Shown here piece by piece: positions 34,531 through 43,150 of a stretch of 64,000 nt of DNA (its first letter is position 1; every line of letters begins with the position of its first letter). The stretch comes from Corynebacterium sp. HMSC078H07 (GTDB lineage: Bacteria > Actinomycetota > Actinomycetes > Mycobacteriales > Mycobacteriaceae). Made by a program: the position numbers and the translations under genes. The DNA lies in contig NZ_KV810511.1 of the NCBI RefSeq assembly GCF_001812805.1, positions 55,493-119,492 on the forward strand, in the 5' to 3' direction. The notes under the pieces were generated by a model. The model saw only the letters and a program-made list of their open reading frames with translations. It was not told where the DNA came from and did not search any database.

Positions 34531-35649
34531 ATGTCTGACACTCTCACCATTCGCGGCGCCGTCTTGGAGCGCTCTGGCGACGAGCGCCCCTACGCCGATT
34601 CGAAGCCCATCACTGTGAGCGAACTTGAGCTCACCGGCCCCGGCGAGGGCGAGATTCTGGTGAAGATCACCGCAGCCGGCCTGTGCCACTCTGACCTTTC
34701 CGTGGTCAACAACAACCGCCCACGCCCGCTTCCGATGCTGCTGGGGCACGAGTCCGCTGGCATTGTCGAGGAAGTCGGCCCTGGTGTCACCAACGTCAAG
34801 GTAGGTGACCACGTCGTCATGACCTTCCTGCCTCGCTGTGGCGAGTGCGCTGGTTGTAAGACCGACGGCAAGATGCCGTGTGAGGTTGGCTCCAAGACCA
34901 ACAACGAAGGCACCCTGATTCGCGGAACCCGCCACCTCACCCGCAACGGCGAGACCATCCAGCACCACCTCGGTGTCTCTGGCTTCGCTACGCACGCAGT
35001 TGTCTCCGAACTGTCTGTTGTGCCCGTCGGCTCCGACGTCCCAGCGGACATCGCCGCCATCCTTGGCTGCGCCATCCTCACCGGCGGCGGCGCCATCCTC
35101 AACGAGATCGATCCGCAGCCGGAGGACAGCATTGCGGTCGTCGGCCTCGGTGGTGTGGGCATGGCCGCCATCATCACTGCTGCTGCGCTCGGTGTGAAGG
35201 AGATCGTCGGCATCGACATGCAGAAGGATAAGTGCGAGAAGGCCATCGAGATCGGCGCTACCTCTGCCATGACCCCGCAGGAGGCAGAAGAGTCCGGTAA
35301 GAAGTTCACTGCTGTGGTTGAGGCCGCCGGCCACCCGAAGGCACTAGAGACTGCCTACAAGGTCACCGCGCCAGGCGGCTTAACCGTGACCGTGGGTCTG
35401 CCGGCACCGGGCTCCACCATCACTATCGACGCGCTGGTGATGACCGCCGAGGCACGCCGCGTGCACGGCTGCTACCTGGGCTCCTCCGTTCCGTCAAAGG
35501 ATATCCCGAAGTACGAGCAACTGTGGCGCGAAGGCAAGCTCAACGCTGAGGCCCTCATCTCTGACCACATCAAGCTCGAGGACATCAACACCGCAATGGA
35601 CCGCCTCTCCGATGGCGTGGCCCTACGCCAGATCATCGAGTTCGACTAA
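34531..35649 (+). CDS. Zinc-dependent alcohol dehydrogenase
   Basis: 372 residues from ATG at 34531, with GGAGG six bases upstream. The catalytic zinc ligands are Cys52 (GLCHSD) and His73 (GHES); the structural zinc site has C103, C106, C109 and C117 (CGECAGCKTDGKMPC). VVGLGGVGMAAI near residue 205 binds NAD. Class III-like sequences in this group oxidise primary alcohols or nicotinoprotein substrates. Within this region it could oxidise the alcohol released by the ester hydrolase. A terminator follows. Confidence 0.87.
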   Translation: MSDTLTIRGAVLERSGDERPYADSKPITVSELELTGPGEGEILVKITAAGLCHSDLSVVNNNRPRPLPMLLGHESAGIVEEVGPGVTNVKVGDHVVMTFLPRCGECAGCKTDGKMPCEVGSKTNNEGTLIRGTRHLTRNGETIQHHLGVSGFATHAVVSELSVVPVGSDVPADIAAILGCAILTGGGAILNEIDPQPEDSIAVVGLGGVGMAAIITAAALGVKEIVGIDMQKDKCEKAIEIGATSAMTPQEAEESGKKFTAVVEAAGHPKALETAYKVTAPGGLTVTVGLPAPGSTITIDALVMTAEARRVHGCYLGSSVPSKDIPKYEQLWREGKLNAEALISDHIKLEDINTAMDRLSDGVALRQIIEFD

Positions 35650-35670
35650 ATCCTCCCTCCCCACTCCTTC

Positions 35671-35700
35671 AGAGCCCCGCGCCGTCGCGCGCGGGGCTCT
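35671..35700 (+). terminator. Hairpin after the alcohol dehydrogenase
   Basis: AGAGCCCCGCGC (35671-35682) and GCGCGGGGCTCT (35689-35700) form a twelve-pair stem followed by AGCCCTTT. It ends just before the ribosome site of the next gene. Confidence 0.75.
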
Positions 35701-35722
35701 AGCCCTTTGAAAGGAGGCCACT

Positions 35723-37237
35723 ATGGCCACAATTAACGAAGCCGCCGAACCCGAAGAACAGGGCATCGGCAAAGCCTCTCCGCACTGGAAGATGGGGCCC
35801 TTTGATGTCCGTCTTCCCTTCGTTCACTACCGCATGGAGTGGCCCGACTTCGCACAAGGTCTTTTCATGTGCGTGGTCGATCTGGGTGCTATCCCATTGA
35901 TGACTGAGGCCCTTGACATGCCCTACGAGGCAGCGTTGGCCGTGGTTATCCTCAATGGTCTGCTCTACCTCACCCACCACCTGCTCGGTGACCCTGTCAT
36001 TCCTGGCTGGATCACCCCGGCTATTCCACTGCTAACCGTGTACATACAGACCTTCCCGGAGGGCGAGCAGCGCGTCTGGGCGCTCATTAGTTTCCAGCTC
36101 ATGCTGGGCATATTCTCCTTAACACTGGGCGCAACAGGATTAGCCTCGAAGGTCGTTCGCCTTATTCCATCCGGCCTGCGAGCGGGAATCGTGTTGGGCG
36201 CCGGTATTGCCGCCATTATCTCGGTGTTTAAGGACGACGGCCGCTTCCACTCCTTCCCCATCACCATCACCATTGCAGTGGCCGTGGCCTTCTTCCTCAT
36301 GTACTCCCGTGGATTCCAGTCCCTGCGGCAGAAGGCCGCCGGTTGGCGTTTCCTAGCATCCCTCGGCATCCTGCCGGCCATCTTCATCGCGGTCTTCGTC
36401 GCGCCCCTCGCCGGTGAGGCTCCCTGGCCGGACGTGGAGTGGGGCTTCTCCAAGCCGGACTTCATCACGCTGTGGTCCGAGTACACCGTCTTCGGTGTGG
36501 GCCTGCCCCCAGCGCACATGTTCCTCACCGCTATCCCCACGGTACTCGCCGCCTACATCGTCGTCTTCGGTGACGTCCTGCAGGCCAACGCTGTGCTCAA
36601 GGAAGCTGACCATGTGCGTACTGATGAAGCCGTGGTCTACAGTCCTTCCCGCGCCCATCTTCTCTTTGGTGGCCGCAACATTCTGATGTCCATCATTGGC
36701 CCCGATGTCGCCATGTGTGGTCCGCTGTGGGCCGCCATGCACGTGGTTATTGTAGAGCGCTACAAGCAGGGCAAGCGCGCTATGCGCTCGATCTTCGGTG
36801 GTGCAGGATCCTTCCGTTGGGGTACCAACGTGGGCCTTCTCCTGCTGCCCATTACTTCTTTCGTCGAACCCATCCTGCCGGTGGGCCTGGCGCTGACTCT
36901 CATCATCCAGGGCTTCGTATCTGTGCGCGTGGGCATCATGGAGGCTAAGAACCAGAAGGATCTCGGCATTGCAGGCGTTACTGCTGGTGTCCTCGCTACC
37001 CAAGGCGCAGCCTGGGGCTTTGCCGCCGGCATCATCATGGTCTTGGTTATCTACGGCAAGGACTTGTTCAAGGACGAGCGCGACGGCACCATTCGTAACT
37101 TCGACGAAATCGATCCGGATGAAGGCTTCGCCGATGCCCAGGCGGACTTCACGGAGCTGGCCGAGCTCAACGATGTGGATGTCGATGGCCGCCCCATCGA
37201 TCCCAACGCCCCGAAGCCGAAGGACAAGAGGAGCTAG
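35723..37237 (+). CDS. Permease of the DUF3360/NCS2-like superfamily
   Basis: 504 residues with about twelve membrane helices and an acidic C-terminal tail (NFDEIDPDEGFADAQADF). The stretches WPDFAQGLFMCVVDLGAIPL, LLGDPVIPGWITPAIPLL and IIGPDVAMCGPLWAAMH resemble nucleobase/sulfate-type permeases of the UraA/SulP fold, in the DUF3360 group whose substrate is not established. AAAGGAGG precedes ATG at 35723. It may be cotranscribed with the alcohol dehydrogenase by read-through, but a hairpin intervenes. Confidence 0.68.
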   Translation: MATINEAAEPEEQGIGKASPHWKMGPFDVRLPFVHYRMEWPDFAQGLFMCVVDLGAIPLMTEALDMPYEAALAVVILNGLLYLTHHLLGDPVIPGWITPAIPLLTVYIQTFPEGEQRVWALISFQLMLGIFSLTLGATGLASKVVRLIPSGLRAGIVLGAGIAAIISVFKDDGRFHSFPITITIAVAVAFFLMYSRGFQSLRQKAAGWRFLASLGILPAIFIAVFVAPLAGEAPWPDVEWGFSKPDFITLWSEYTVFGVGLPPAHMFLTAIPTVLAAYIVVFGDVLQANAVLKEADHVRTDEAVVYSPSRAHLLFGGRNILMSIIGPDVAMCGPLWAAMHVVIVERYKQGKRAMRSIFGGAGSFRWGTNVGLLLLPITSFVEPILPVGLALTLIIQGFVSVRVGIMEAKNQKDLGIAGVTAGVLATQGAAWGFAAGIIMVLVIYGKDLFKDERDGTIRNFDEIDPDEGFADAQADFTELAELNDVDVDGRPIDPNAPKPKDKRS

Positions 37238-37292
37238 CCAGCGCACCCTAGCGGACAGCAGGTTCGCAGCACTCCTCGTTTCCGCTGTTTTT

Positions 37293-37420
37293 AGATGGTC
37301 CCTTTACTTTGGTCCCACATCAGAGTGAAGGGACCATCTTTCCCTGTTTTCTGGCGCACAAATGGTCCCCCATCTGGGATGAAGGACCAAAGTAGAAGGA
37401 CCACACTGTTGGGACCATTT
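37293..37420. repeat. Two nested GGTCC palindromes after the permease
   Basis: AGATGGTCCCTT (37293-37304) pairs with AAGGGACCATCT (37328-37339), then TTT; this works as a terminator for the permease. AAATGGTCCC (37360-37369) pairs with GGGACCATTT (37411-37420). In addition, GGTCCCTTTACTTTGGTCC near 37298 is nearly the inverse of GGACCAAAGTAGAAGGACC near 37384, so the whole 128 bases can also fold as one larger hairpin. Confidence 0.75.
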
Positions 37421-37472
37421 ACCAAACCTGCAGGAACCACCTTTCATGGTTCAACAGCCCAGACCCGACCAA

Positions 37473-38657
37473 CTAACTAAACGCCTGCTCCCCCGTCAGC
37501 ACGCGGCCCAAAATCAGCGTGTGGATCTCATCCGTGCCCTCGTAGGTCCGCACAGATTCCAGGTTCGCAGCATGGCGCAGCGGCGAGTAGTCCGTGGTGA
37601 TGCCGTTGCCGCCGAGGATGGTGCGGGCCTCCCGGCAAATCTCGATGGCCGTGCGGCAATTGGCCAGCTTGCCCACGGAAATCTGATAAGGCTCCAGCGT
37701 GCCAGCATCCTTGGCACGGCCAAGCCGCAGCGCGAGCAGCTGGCCCTTGTTGAGCTCCACAGCCATGTCAACGAGCTTCTTCTGCGTCAGCTGAAAGGAC
37801 GCCAAGGAGCGGTCAAATTGTGTGCGCTCCTTCGCGTAGGCCAGGGCGGCTTCGAGTGAATCACGCGCCGCGCCCAACGCACCGAAGCTGATGCCGAAGC
37901 GGGCTTCGTTAAGGCACATGAACGGCCCCTTCAGACCAGGATGCTTGGGCAGCAGTGCATCAGCGGGCAAGGTAACCCCTTCCAGTTCAATATCGCACTG
38001 AATGGACGCGCGCATGGACAGTTTGTTCGTAATCGGAGTTGCGGTAAACCCCGGTGTGGACGTCGGCACGATGAAGCCGCGCACGCCGGGCTCCATGCCG
38101 GCAGCGGCAGCGTCTTCCTCAGCCACCTTGGCCCAGATGATGGCTACTGTGGCCACGCTCGCCAGGCCAATCCAGCGCTTGGCGCCATCGAGTACCCACT
38201 CGCCCGAGCGGTAGCGCGCCACCGTCGCCATGCCCGCCGGGTCCGAACCCGCGGTCGGCTCCGTTAGCCCAAAGCAACCAATGACGTCACCTGCAGCCAT
38301 CTTGGGAAGCCACTCCTGCTTCTGTTCTTCGGAGCCATGCTTGTGAATCGCAGACATCGCCAGCGAGCCCTGCACCGACACCACCGTGCGCAGGCCCGAA
38401 TCGCCGGCCTCTAATTCCTGCATGGCCAGCCCATACTCCACCGCAGAGCGCGCGGCGCAGCCGTAGCCCTCGAGGTGCATGCCAAACAGTCCGGCCTCCG
38501 CGAGTACCGGGAAGATGGTTTCTGGCAAGACGGCATCCTCGTACCACTGGGCAATGTGGGGTCGGATGTGCTCGTTGACCAGCGCAGCCACCCGATCCCG
38601 CGTGGCCTTTTCCTCATCGGTCAACAGGGATTCAATGCCTAGCAGATCCGTTGTCAT
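37473..38657 (-). CDS. Acyl-CoA dehydrogenase (glutaryl-CoA dehydrogenase-like)
   Basis: 394 residues from ATG at 38657 with GAGAGGAGAG upstream; a longer start at 38690 is less likely. FAD-binding blocks CFGLTEPTAGSDPAG and WIGLASVATVAI lie in the middle; the catalytic Glu is in YEGTDEIHTLILGR near residue 378, as in glutaryl-CoA and related dehydrogenases. It would oxidise a short-chain acyl-CoA to the enoyl-CoA. Divergent from a thioesterase gene with a shared palindromic operator. Confidence 0.87.
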   Translation of the reverse strand: MTTDLLGIESLLTDEEKATRDRVAALVNEHIRPHIAQWYEDAVLPETIFPVLAEAGLFGMHLEGYGCAARSAVEYGLAMQELEAGDSGLRTVVSVQGSLAMSAIHKHGSEEQKQEWLPKMAAGDVIGCFGLTEPTAGSDPAGMATVARYRSGEWVLDGAKRWIGLASVATVAIIWAKVAEEDAAAAGMEPGVRGFIVPTSTPGFTATPITNKLSMRASIQCDIELEGVTLPADALLPKHPGLKGPFMCLNEARFGISFGALGAARDSLEAALAYAKERTQFDRSLASFQLTQKKLVDMAVELNKGQLLALRLGRAKDAGTLEPYQISVGKLANCRTAIEICREARTILGGNGITTDYSPLRHAANLESVRTYEGTDEIHTLILGRVLTGEQAFS

Positions 38658-38680
38658 GGCACTCTCCTCTCGATTAGCGT

Positions 38681-38698
38681 TACGAACCACAATTCGTA
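38681..38698. promoter_or_regulatory. Palindrome TACGAA-N6-TTCGTA between acyl-CoA genes
   Basis: A perfect six-base inverted repeat in the 82-base divergent promoter of the acyl-CoA dehydrogenase and thioesterase genes, just before a TATAGT box at about 38701-38706. It probably binds a TetR- or GntR-type repressor of both units. Confidence 0.55.
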
Positions 38699-38739
38699 TG
38701 TATAGTGATACGCAACACTTTACCTTTCAAGGAGGATGA

Positions 38740-40144
<1,405 letters not shown>

Positions 40145-40147
40145 CCC

Positions 40148-40948
40148 ATGACCGAAGCCATCCTGACCCGCCGTGAAGGTTCTGTCCTCATTGCCCAGAT
40201 CAACAACTCTTCGCGCCGCAATGCCTTAGCCAAGGAGCACTGCGTGGCACTGTCTGCCGCGCTTTCCGACGCCTCACAGGACCCCTCCATCCGCGCCCTC
40301 ATCATCACCGGTGATGAGACTGCCTTCTGTGCAGGCGCGGACATCGTGGCGGCGGCCCAGGCCGCGGCTGCAGCACAGCAATCGGGCGAGGCCTCCAACC
40401 CAGCCGAGTCGACGATGCTGCCGCAGCTCAATGCCCTCATCTCCGCGATTCAGACGGCTGAGGTGCCCGTCATTGCTGCCGTTGAGGGCGCTGCCGCCGG
40501 TGCCGGCGCCTCGCTGGCTTTTGCCTGCGATCTCATCGTGGCCGGCGAGGAATCTTATTTCACGCTGCCCTTTGGAAAAATTGGACTCATCCCCGACGGC
40601 GGTGTGAGCTTGACTGCTGTCGCCTCACTAGGCCGTCATCGTGCACTCGCGCTTTCCCTGCTGCAGGACAAGCTAGGGGTTGAGGAGGCCGCGGAGGCGG
40701 GAATCGTCGCTCAGCGCGCCCCTCAAGGCCAGGCACTGGAGACCGCACTCAAGGCAGTAGAGCGCCTGCACATCGCTCCGCGCGATGCCCTGGCCAAGGC
40801 CAAGGAGGCCATCAACCGCACCGCGCTGAGCCAACTCGACGAGCAGCTCACGTGGGAAGAGCCCACGCAGTACGCCCAGATGGCCTCTGCTGGTCACAAC
40901 GAAGGTGTCATGGCCTTTCTGGAGAAGCGCCCAGCAAAGTTCGACTAG
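40148..40948 (+). CDS. Enoyl-CoA hydratase/isomerase
   Basis: 266 residues of the crotonase fold. The oxyanion-hole residues lie in FCAGADIVAAAQ (about 59-70) and VEGAAAGAGASLAFACDLIV (about 115). In classical enoyl-CoA hydratases two Glu residues follow; here the second position reads KIGLIPDGG, with Asp in place of Glu, as in some isomerases. It starts four bases after the preceding stop, so the genes are coupled. Confidence 0.83.
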   Translation: MTEAILTRREGSVLIAQINNSSRRNALAKEHCVALSAALSDASQDPSIRALIITGDETAFCAGADIVAAAQAAAAAQQSGEASNPAESTMLPQLNALISAIQTAEVPVIAAVEGAAAGAGASLAFACDLIVAGEESYFTLPFGKIGLIPDGGVSLTAVASLGRHRALALSLLQDKLGVEEAAEAGIVAQRAPQGQALETALKAVERLHIAPRDALAKAKEAINRTALSQLDEQLTWEEPTQYAQMASAGHNEGVMAFLEKRPAKFD

Positions 40949-41013
40949 AAAAGACGTACAGTCGATTGCCAGGCTGATTCCATGGCGATGCCAGCACGGC
41001 CCGCCATACTCAT

Positions 41014-41149
41014 TCTTGTGCGTTTGAGAGAGCGCATGCGAGAGAGAGAACCCCTCCTCCCTCCGGAGGGCGGCGTAAGCCGATACACGGAGGGACGTGA
41101 TAGAGACGTCGACGAGCCCCCTATTCCCTGGGGGCTCGTCGACGTTTTC
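41014..41149 (+). ncRNA. Putative small RNA 1 of a tandem pair
   Basis: CATACT (41005-41010) looks like a -10 box; seven bases later comes GTGCGTT-TGAGAG-AGCGCAT (41018-41037), a hairpin with a purine loop. A GAGAGAGA stretch, a C-rich run CCCCTCCTCCCTCC able to pair with ribosome sites, and a 16-pair terminator stem (41106-41121 with 41130-41145) followed by TTTT complete the gene. The same promoter box, spacing and hairpin recur in small RNA 2. No reading frame here looks genuine. A relation to the actinobacterial 6C RNA is possible but not shown. Confidence 0.6.
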
Positions 41150-41169
41150 GACTCCTCATTCGCCTGACC

Positions 41170-41188
41170 TTAGGTCTGCCTTACCCCC
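41170..41188. promoter_or_regulatory. Weak DtxR-like box between the two small RNAs
   Basis: TTAGGTCTGCCTTACCCCC agrees with the DtxR consensus at about 13 of 19 positions. The site is about 150 bases before the small RNA 2 promoter box. With several mismatches this may be chance. Confidence 0.25.
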
Positions 41189-41347
41189 GTCCCTAACCCC
41201 GGGGACAACTCCCCACACCTTTCTTTGTCGGCTTCGATAGCGCTAACCAGCACAATCGCTCTCACGCAGGAAACACACGGTACACACGCGCTACCCCTCC
41301 CAGTAACGAACGAGCATTTTGGATAAAAAAGTTGCATACTAAGTCTC

Positions 41348-41437
41348 GTGCGTTGGAGAGAACGCACACAGAGAGAGATAGAGAGACTTCAGCGCTCGTG
41401 GCCCCCTTTAGCGTGCGGCCCGGGCGCTGAAGTTTTG
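41348..41437 (+). ncRNA. Putative small RNA 2 of a tandem pair
   Basis: CATACT (41335-41340), seven bases, then GTGCGTT-GGAGAG-AACGCAC (41348-41367), a perfect hairpin, then GAGAGAGATAGAGAGA, and the stem CTTCAGCGC (41387-41395) with GCGCTGAAG (41424-41432) followed by TTTT. The loop carries GGCCCCCTTT. Compared with small RNA 1, pairs in the first hairpin change while pairing is kept (T-G to T-A, G-T to G-C), the mark of a conserved RNA. It ends about 120 bases before the convergent surface-protein gene. Confidence 0.62.
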
Positions 41438-41488
41438 CTTCAGGCAACCCACCCTTCGCCCTTCACGTCGTGCCCCCCCCGGATCGAC

Positions 41489-41528
41489 AAAAGCAAAAGC
41501 CCCCGCCTCAGTTCAATGAGGCAGGGGC
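41489..41528 (-). terminator. Terminator of the Ser/Thr-rich surface protein gene
   Basis: On the minus strand GCCCCTGCCTCA-TTGAAC-TGAGGCGGGGGC is followed by TTTTGCTTTT. It lies 32 bases past the stop at 41561. It may also catch read-through from small RNA 2. Confidence 0.85.
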
Positions 41529-41560
41529 GCAGGAACCTAGGAACCTAGGAGCTCCCTATT

Positions 41561-42301
41561 TTAGAAAGGGAGCTTGATGTTCAGGTTCAGGGTCTTGGCG
41601 ATTACCGGGAAGGCAGCAGCAACAGCGGCCAGAACGCCGGCAACGATGCCGAAGATAGCCAGCGGGGTCGGCTTGCCGTCCTTGGAGGACAGAGCGTCGC
41701 GAGCGGAGCTCTTCTTGTCCTTAGACGGGGTCGGCTCAGCAGACTTGGACTCAGAAGGAGTAGTGGTTGCAGAAGCGGTCGTGGAGGAGTCAGAGGACTT
41801 GGTGGTGCTTGCAGACGAAGAAGCCTCAGAGGACTTGGAGGCGCTTGCAGACGAAGAAGCATCGGAGGACTTGGTGGTGCTTGCAGACGAAGTAGCCTCA
41901 GAGGACTTAGTAGCGGAAGTGCTCTCGGATGCCTTCGGCTCGGTGGTCTTCTTGGAGGTGGTGCCCGTCGGCGCCTCGGTCTTCTCGGAGGAGGATTCCG
42001 TCGGCTCGTCGGTCTTCTCAGACTCCTTCTCTGCAGACTCAGGAGCCTTGGCCTTGCCGCTTTCGACGTACTTCTCCATATCCGCCTTTGAGATCTCGGT
42101 ATCGACTACTGCGCCCGCCTCGTCCTTTGAACCAGGAACAGGGACATAGTTTCCCTCAGAGTTCTTGTTATAGGTCACACCGTTGTAGACCAAGGTGTCA
42201 GACAGTGCAACGCCTTCGTTTGCGGCGAAAGCGACGGTGGTGCCACCAAGAACGAGGGCGCCGGACAGGGCAGCTGCAGCAAGAGTGCGCGAAATCTTCA
42301 T
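41561..42301 (-). CDS. Exported Ser/Thr-rich protein with C-terminal membrane anchor
   Basis: 246 residues. A signal peptide (MKISRTLAAAALSGALVLGG, cleavage probably after AFA at residue 26), a short folded part (GVALSDTLVYNGVTYNKNSE), an acidic Glu/Lys stretch, then degenerate Ser-Ser-Ala/Glu repeats (SSEASSSASTTKSSDSSTTA) from about 120 to 190, and a hydrophobic helix near 213-236 followed by KTLNLNIKLPF. There is no LPxTG. The repeats suggest a stalk, likely O-glycosylated as in other corynebacterial surface proteins. The gene is not recognised by name. Confidence 0.75.
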   Translation of the reverse strand: MKISRTLAAAALSGALVLGGTTVAFAANEGVALSDTLVYNGVTYNKNSEGNYVPVPGSKDEAGAVVDTEISKADMEKYVESGKAKAPESAEKESEKTDEPTESSSEKTEAPTGTTSKKTTEPKASESTSATKSSEATSSASTTKSSDASSSASASKSSEASSSASTTKSSDSSTTASATTTPSESKSAEPTPSKDKKSSARDALSSKDGKPTPLAIFGIVAGVLAAVAAAFPVIAKTLNLNIKLPF

Positions 42302-42678
42302 GAGTATCTCCTATAGGGATTCGAATACTAGGGAGCCAAGATTTGACCGACACTAACGATAGTCACATTCATCTGTAGCTTCTAGAAATTTCCCTTTATA
42401 CCCCCGTGAGCGAAAAAGAAAGAATGCTCAACCTACGCGCGTGGAACCGTAGAAAATTCGTGACTATCTGGCATTTTTGTTTAGCACCACTGACTGACAA
42501 TGTCGCGTCGAAAAAATCTAAAAAGATTTCGTGGGCTACCCCCCATCGTGCGGTAGTCACTATGCCGGAGAGGTAGCGGAGAGTCAGGGAAACACCCTCA
42601 ACGAGATAGAGCGCCTATTGAAATTCCTTATGGAAATCCGGTTGCGGCCACCAGTCCCCAACTCATACGCTTAGTCGC
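42302..42678. promoter_or_regulatory. A+T-rich spacer with distant inverted repeat GATAGTCAC / GTGACTATC
   Basis: No gene is seen in this spacer of more than 300 bases. It must carry the promoters of the surface-protein and marR genes. GATAGTCAC (42358-42366) recurs as its exact inverse at 42460-42468, about 100 bases away, and a third partial form, GTAGTCACTATG, lies near 42553. These may be binding sites for the MarR protein. Confidence 0.4.
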
Positions 42679-43125
42679 GTGGCTGATAACGAAAAGGTTT
42701 CGGAGACTATTGCGGAGTGGCGCAGGCTGGAGCGAGCCCGCGCGCGGTTTGATGCGGAAGCACGCCGAGAGCACGGCATTTCCGGTTCCCATCTCAATCT
42801 TCTTCGCCTCATCGATAAGAAAGGCCCCATCCCGATTCTGCAGCTGCGTAAGGAGTTGGGCTGGCAGCCAGCCACCATTGGTCAAGCGGTGAAGCGATTG
42901 GTGCGCGATGACCTCATTTCTATTGTCGAAGACCCTGCAGACCTTCGCCGCCGTCTGTGCGCCATCACCGAAGAAGGCCGTCGCTTCCTGCTCCATGTGC
43001 CACTCACCGGCCCGGCGCGTCTGCGCACCTATGAGGTCAGCGAAGAAGAGCTCGAGGCGATGAAGCGCGGCTTTGAGATCGCGCTAACCGCCTTCGGTTA
43101 TGAGAACTGGAGTGATGTCGACTAG
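42679..43125 (+). CDS. MarR-family transcriptional regulator
   Basis: 148 residues. The winged helix covers KKGPIPILQLRKELGWQPATIGQAVKRLVRDD with the recognition helix QPATIGQAVKRLV, and the wing is DPADLRRRLCAITEEG. GTG at 42679 is the only sensible start. MarR proteins usually control adjacent genes and respond to small aromatic or envelope-stress signals. It is divergent from the surface-protein gene and convergent with the amidase gene. Confidence 0.8.
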   Translation: MADNEKVSETIAEWRRLERARARFDAEARREHGISGSHLNLLRLIDKKGPIPILQLRKELGWQPATIGQAVKRLVRDDLISIVEDPADLRRRLCAITEEGRRFLLHVPLTGPARLRTYEVSEEELEAMKRGFEIALTAFGYENWSDVD

Positions 43126-43150
43126 CCGCCCAGCTCTCGCTACCGCTTGT

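Noticed and set aside
40982..41167. 61-codon plus-strand frame over small RNA 1
   Set aside because: The repeated promoter box, hairpin and terminator explain this stretch better; the peptide is Arg/Glu/Pro-rich and resembles nothing.
41014..41437. Firm assignment of the small RNAs to the 6C family
   Set aside because: C-rich runs are present but the two-loop 6C architecture could not be confirmed by eye; only a covariance search could decide.
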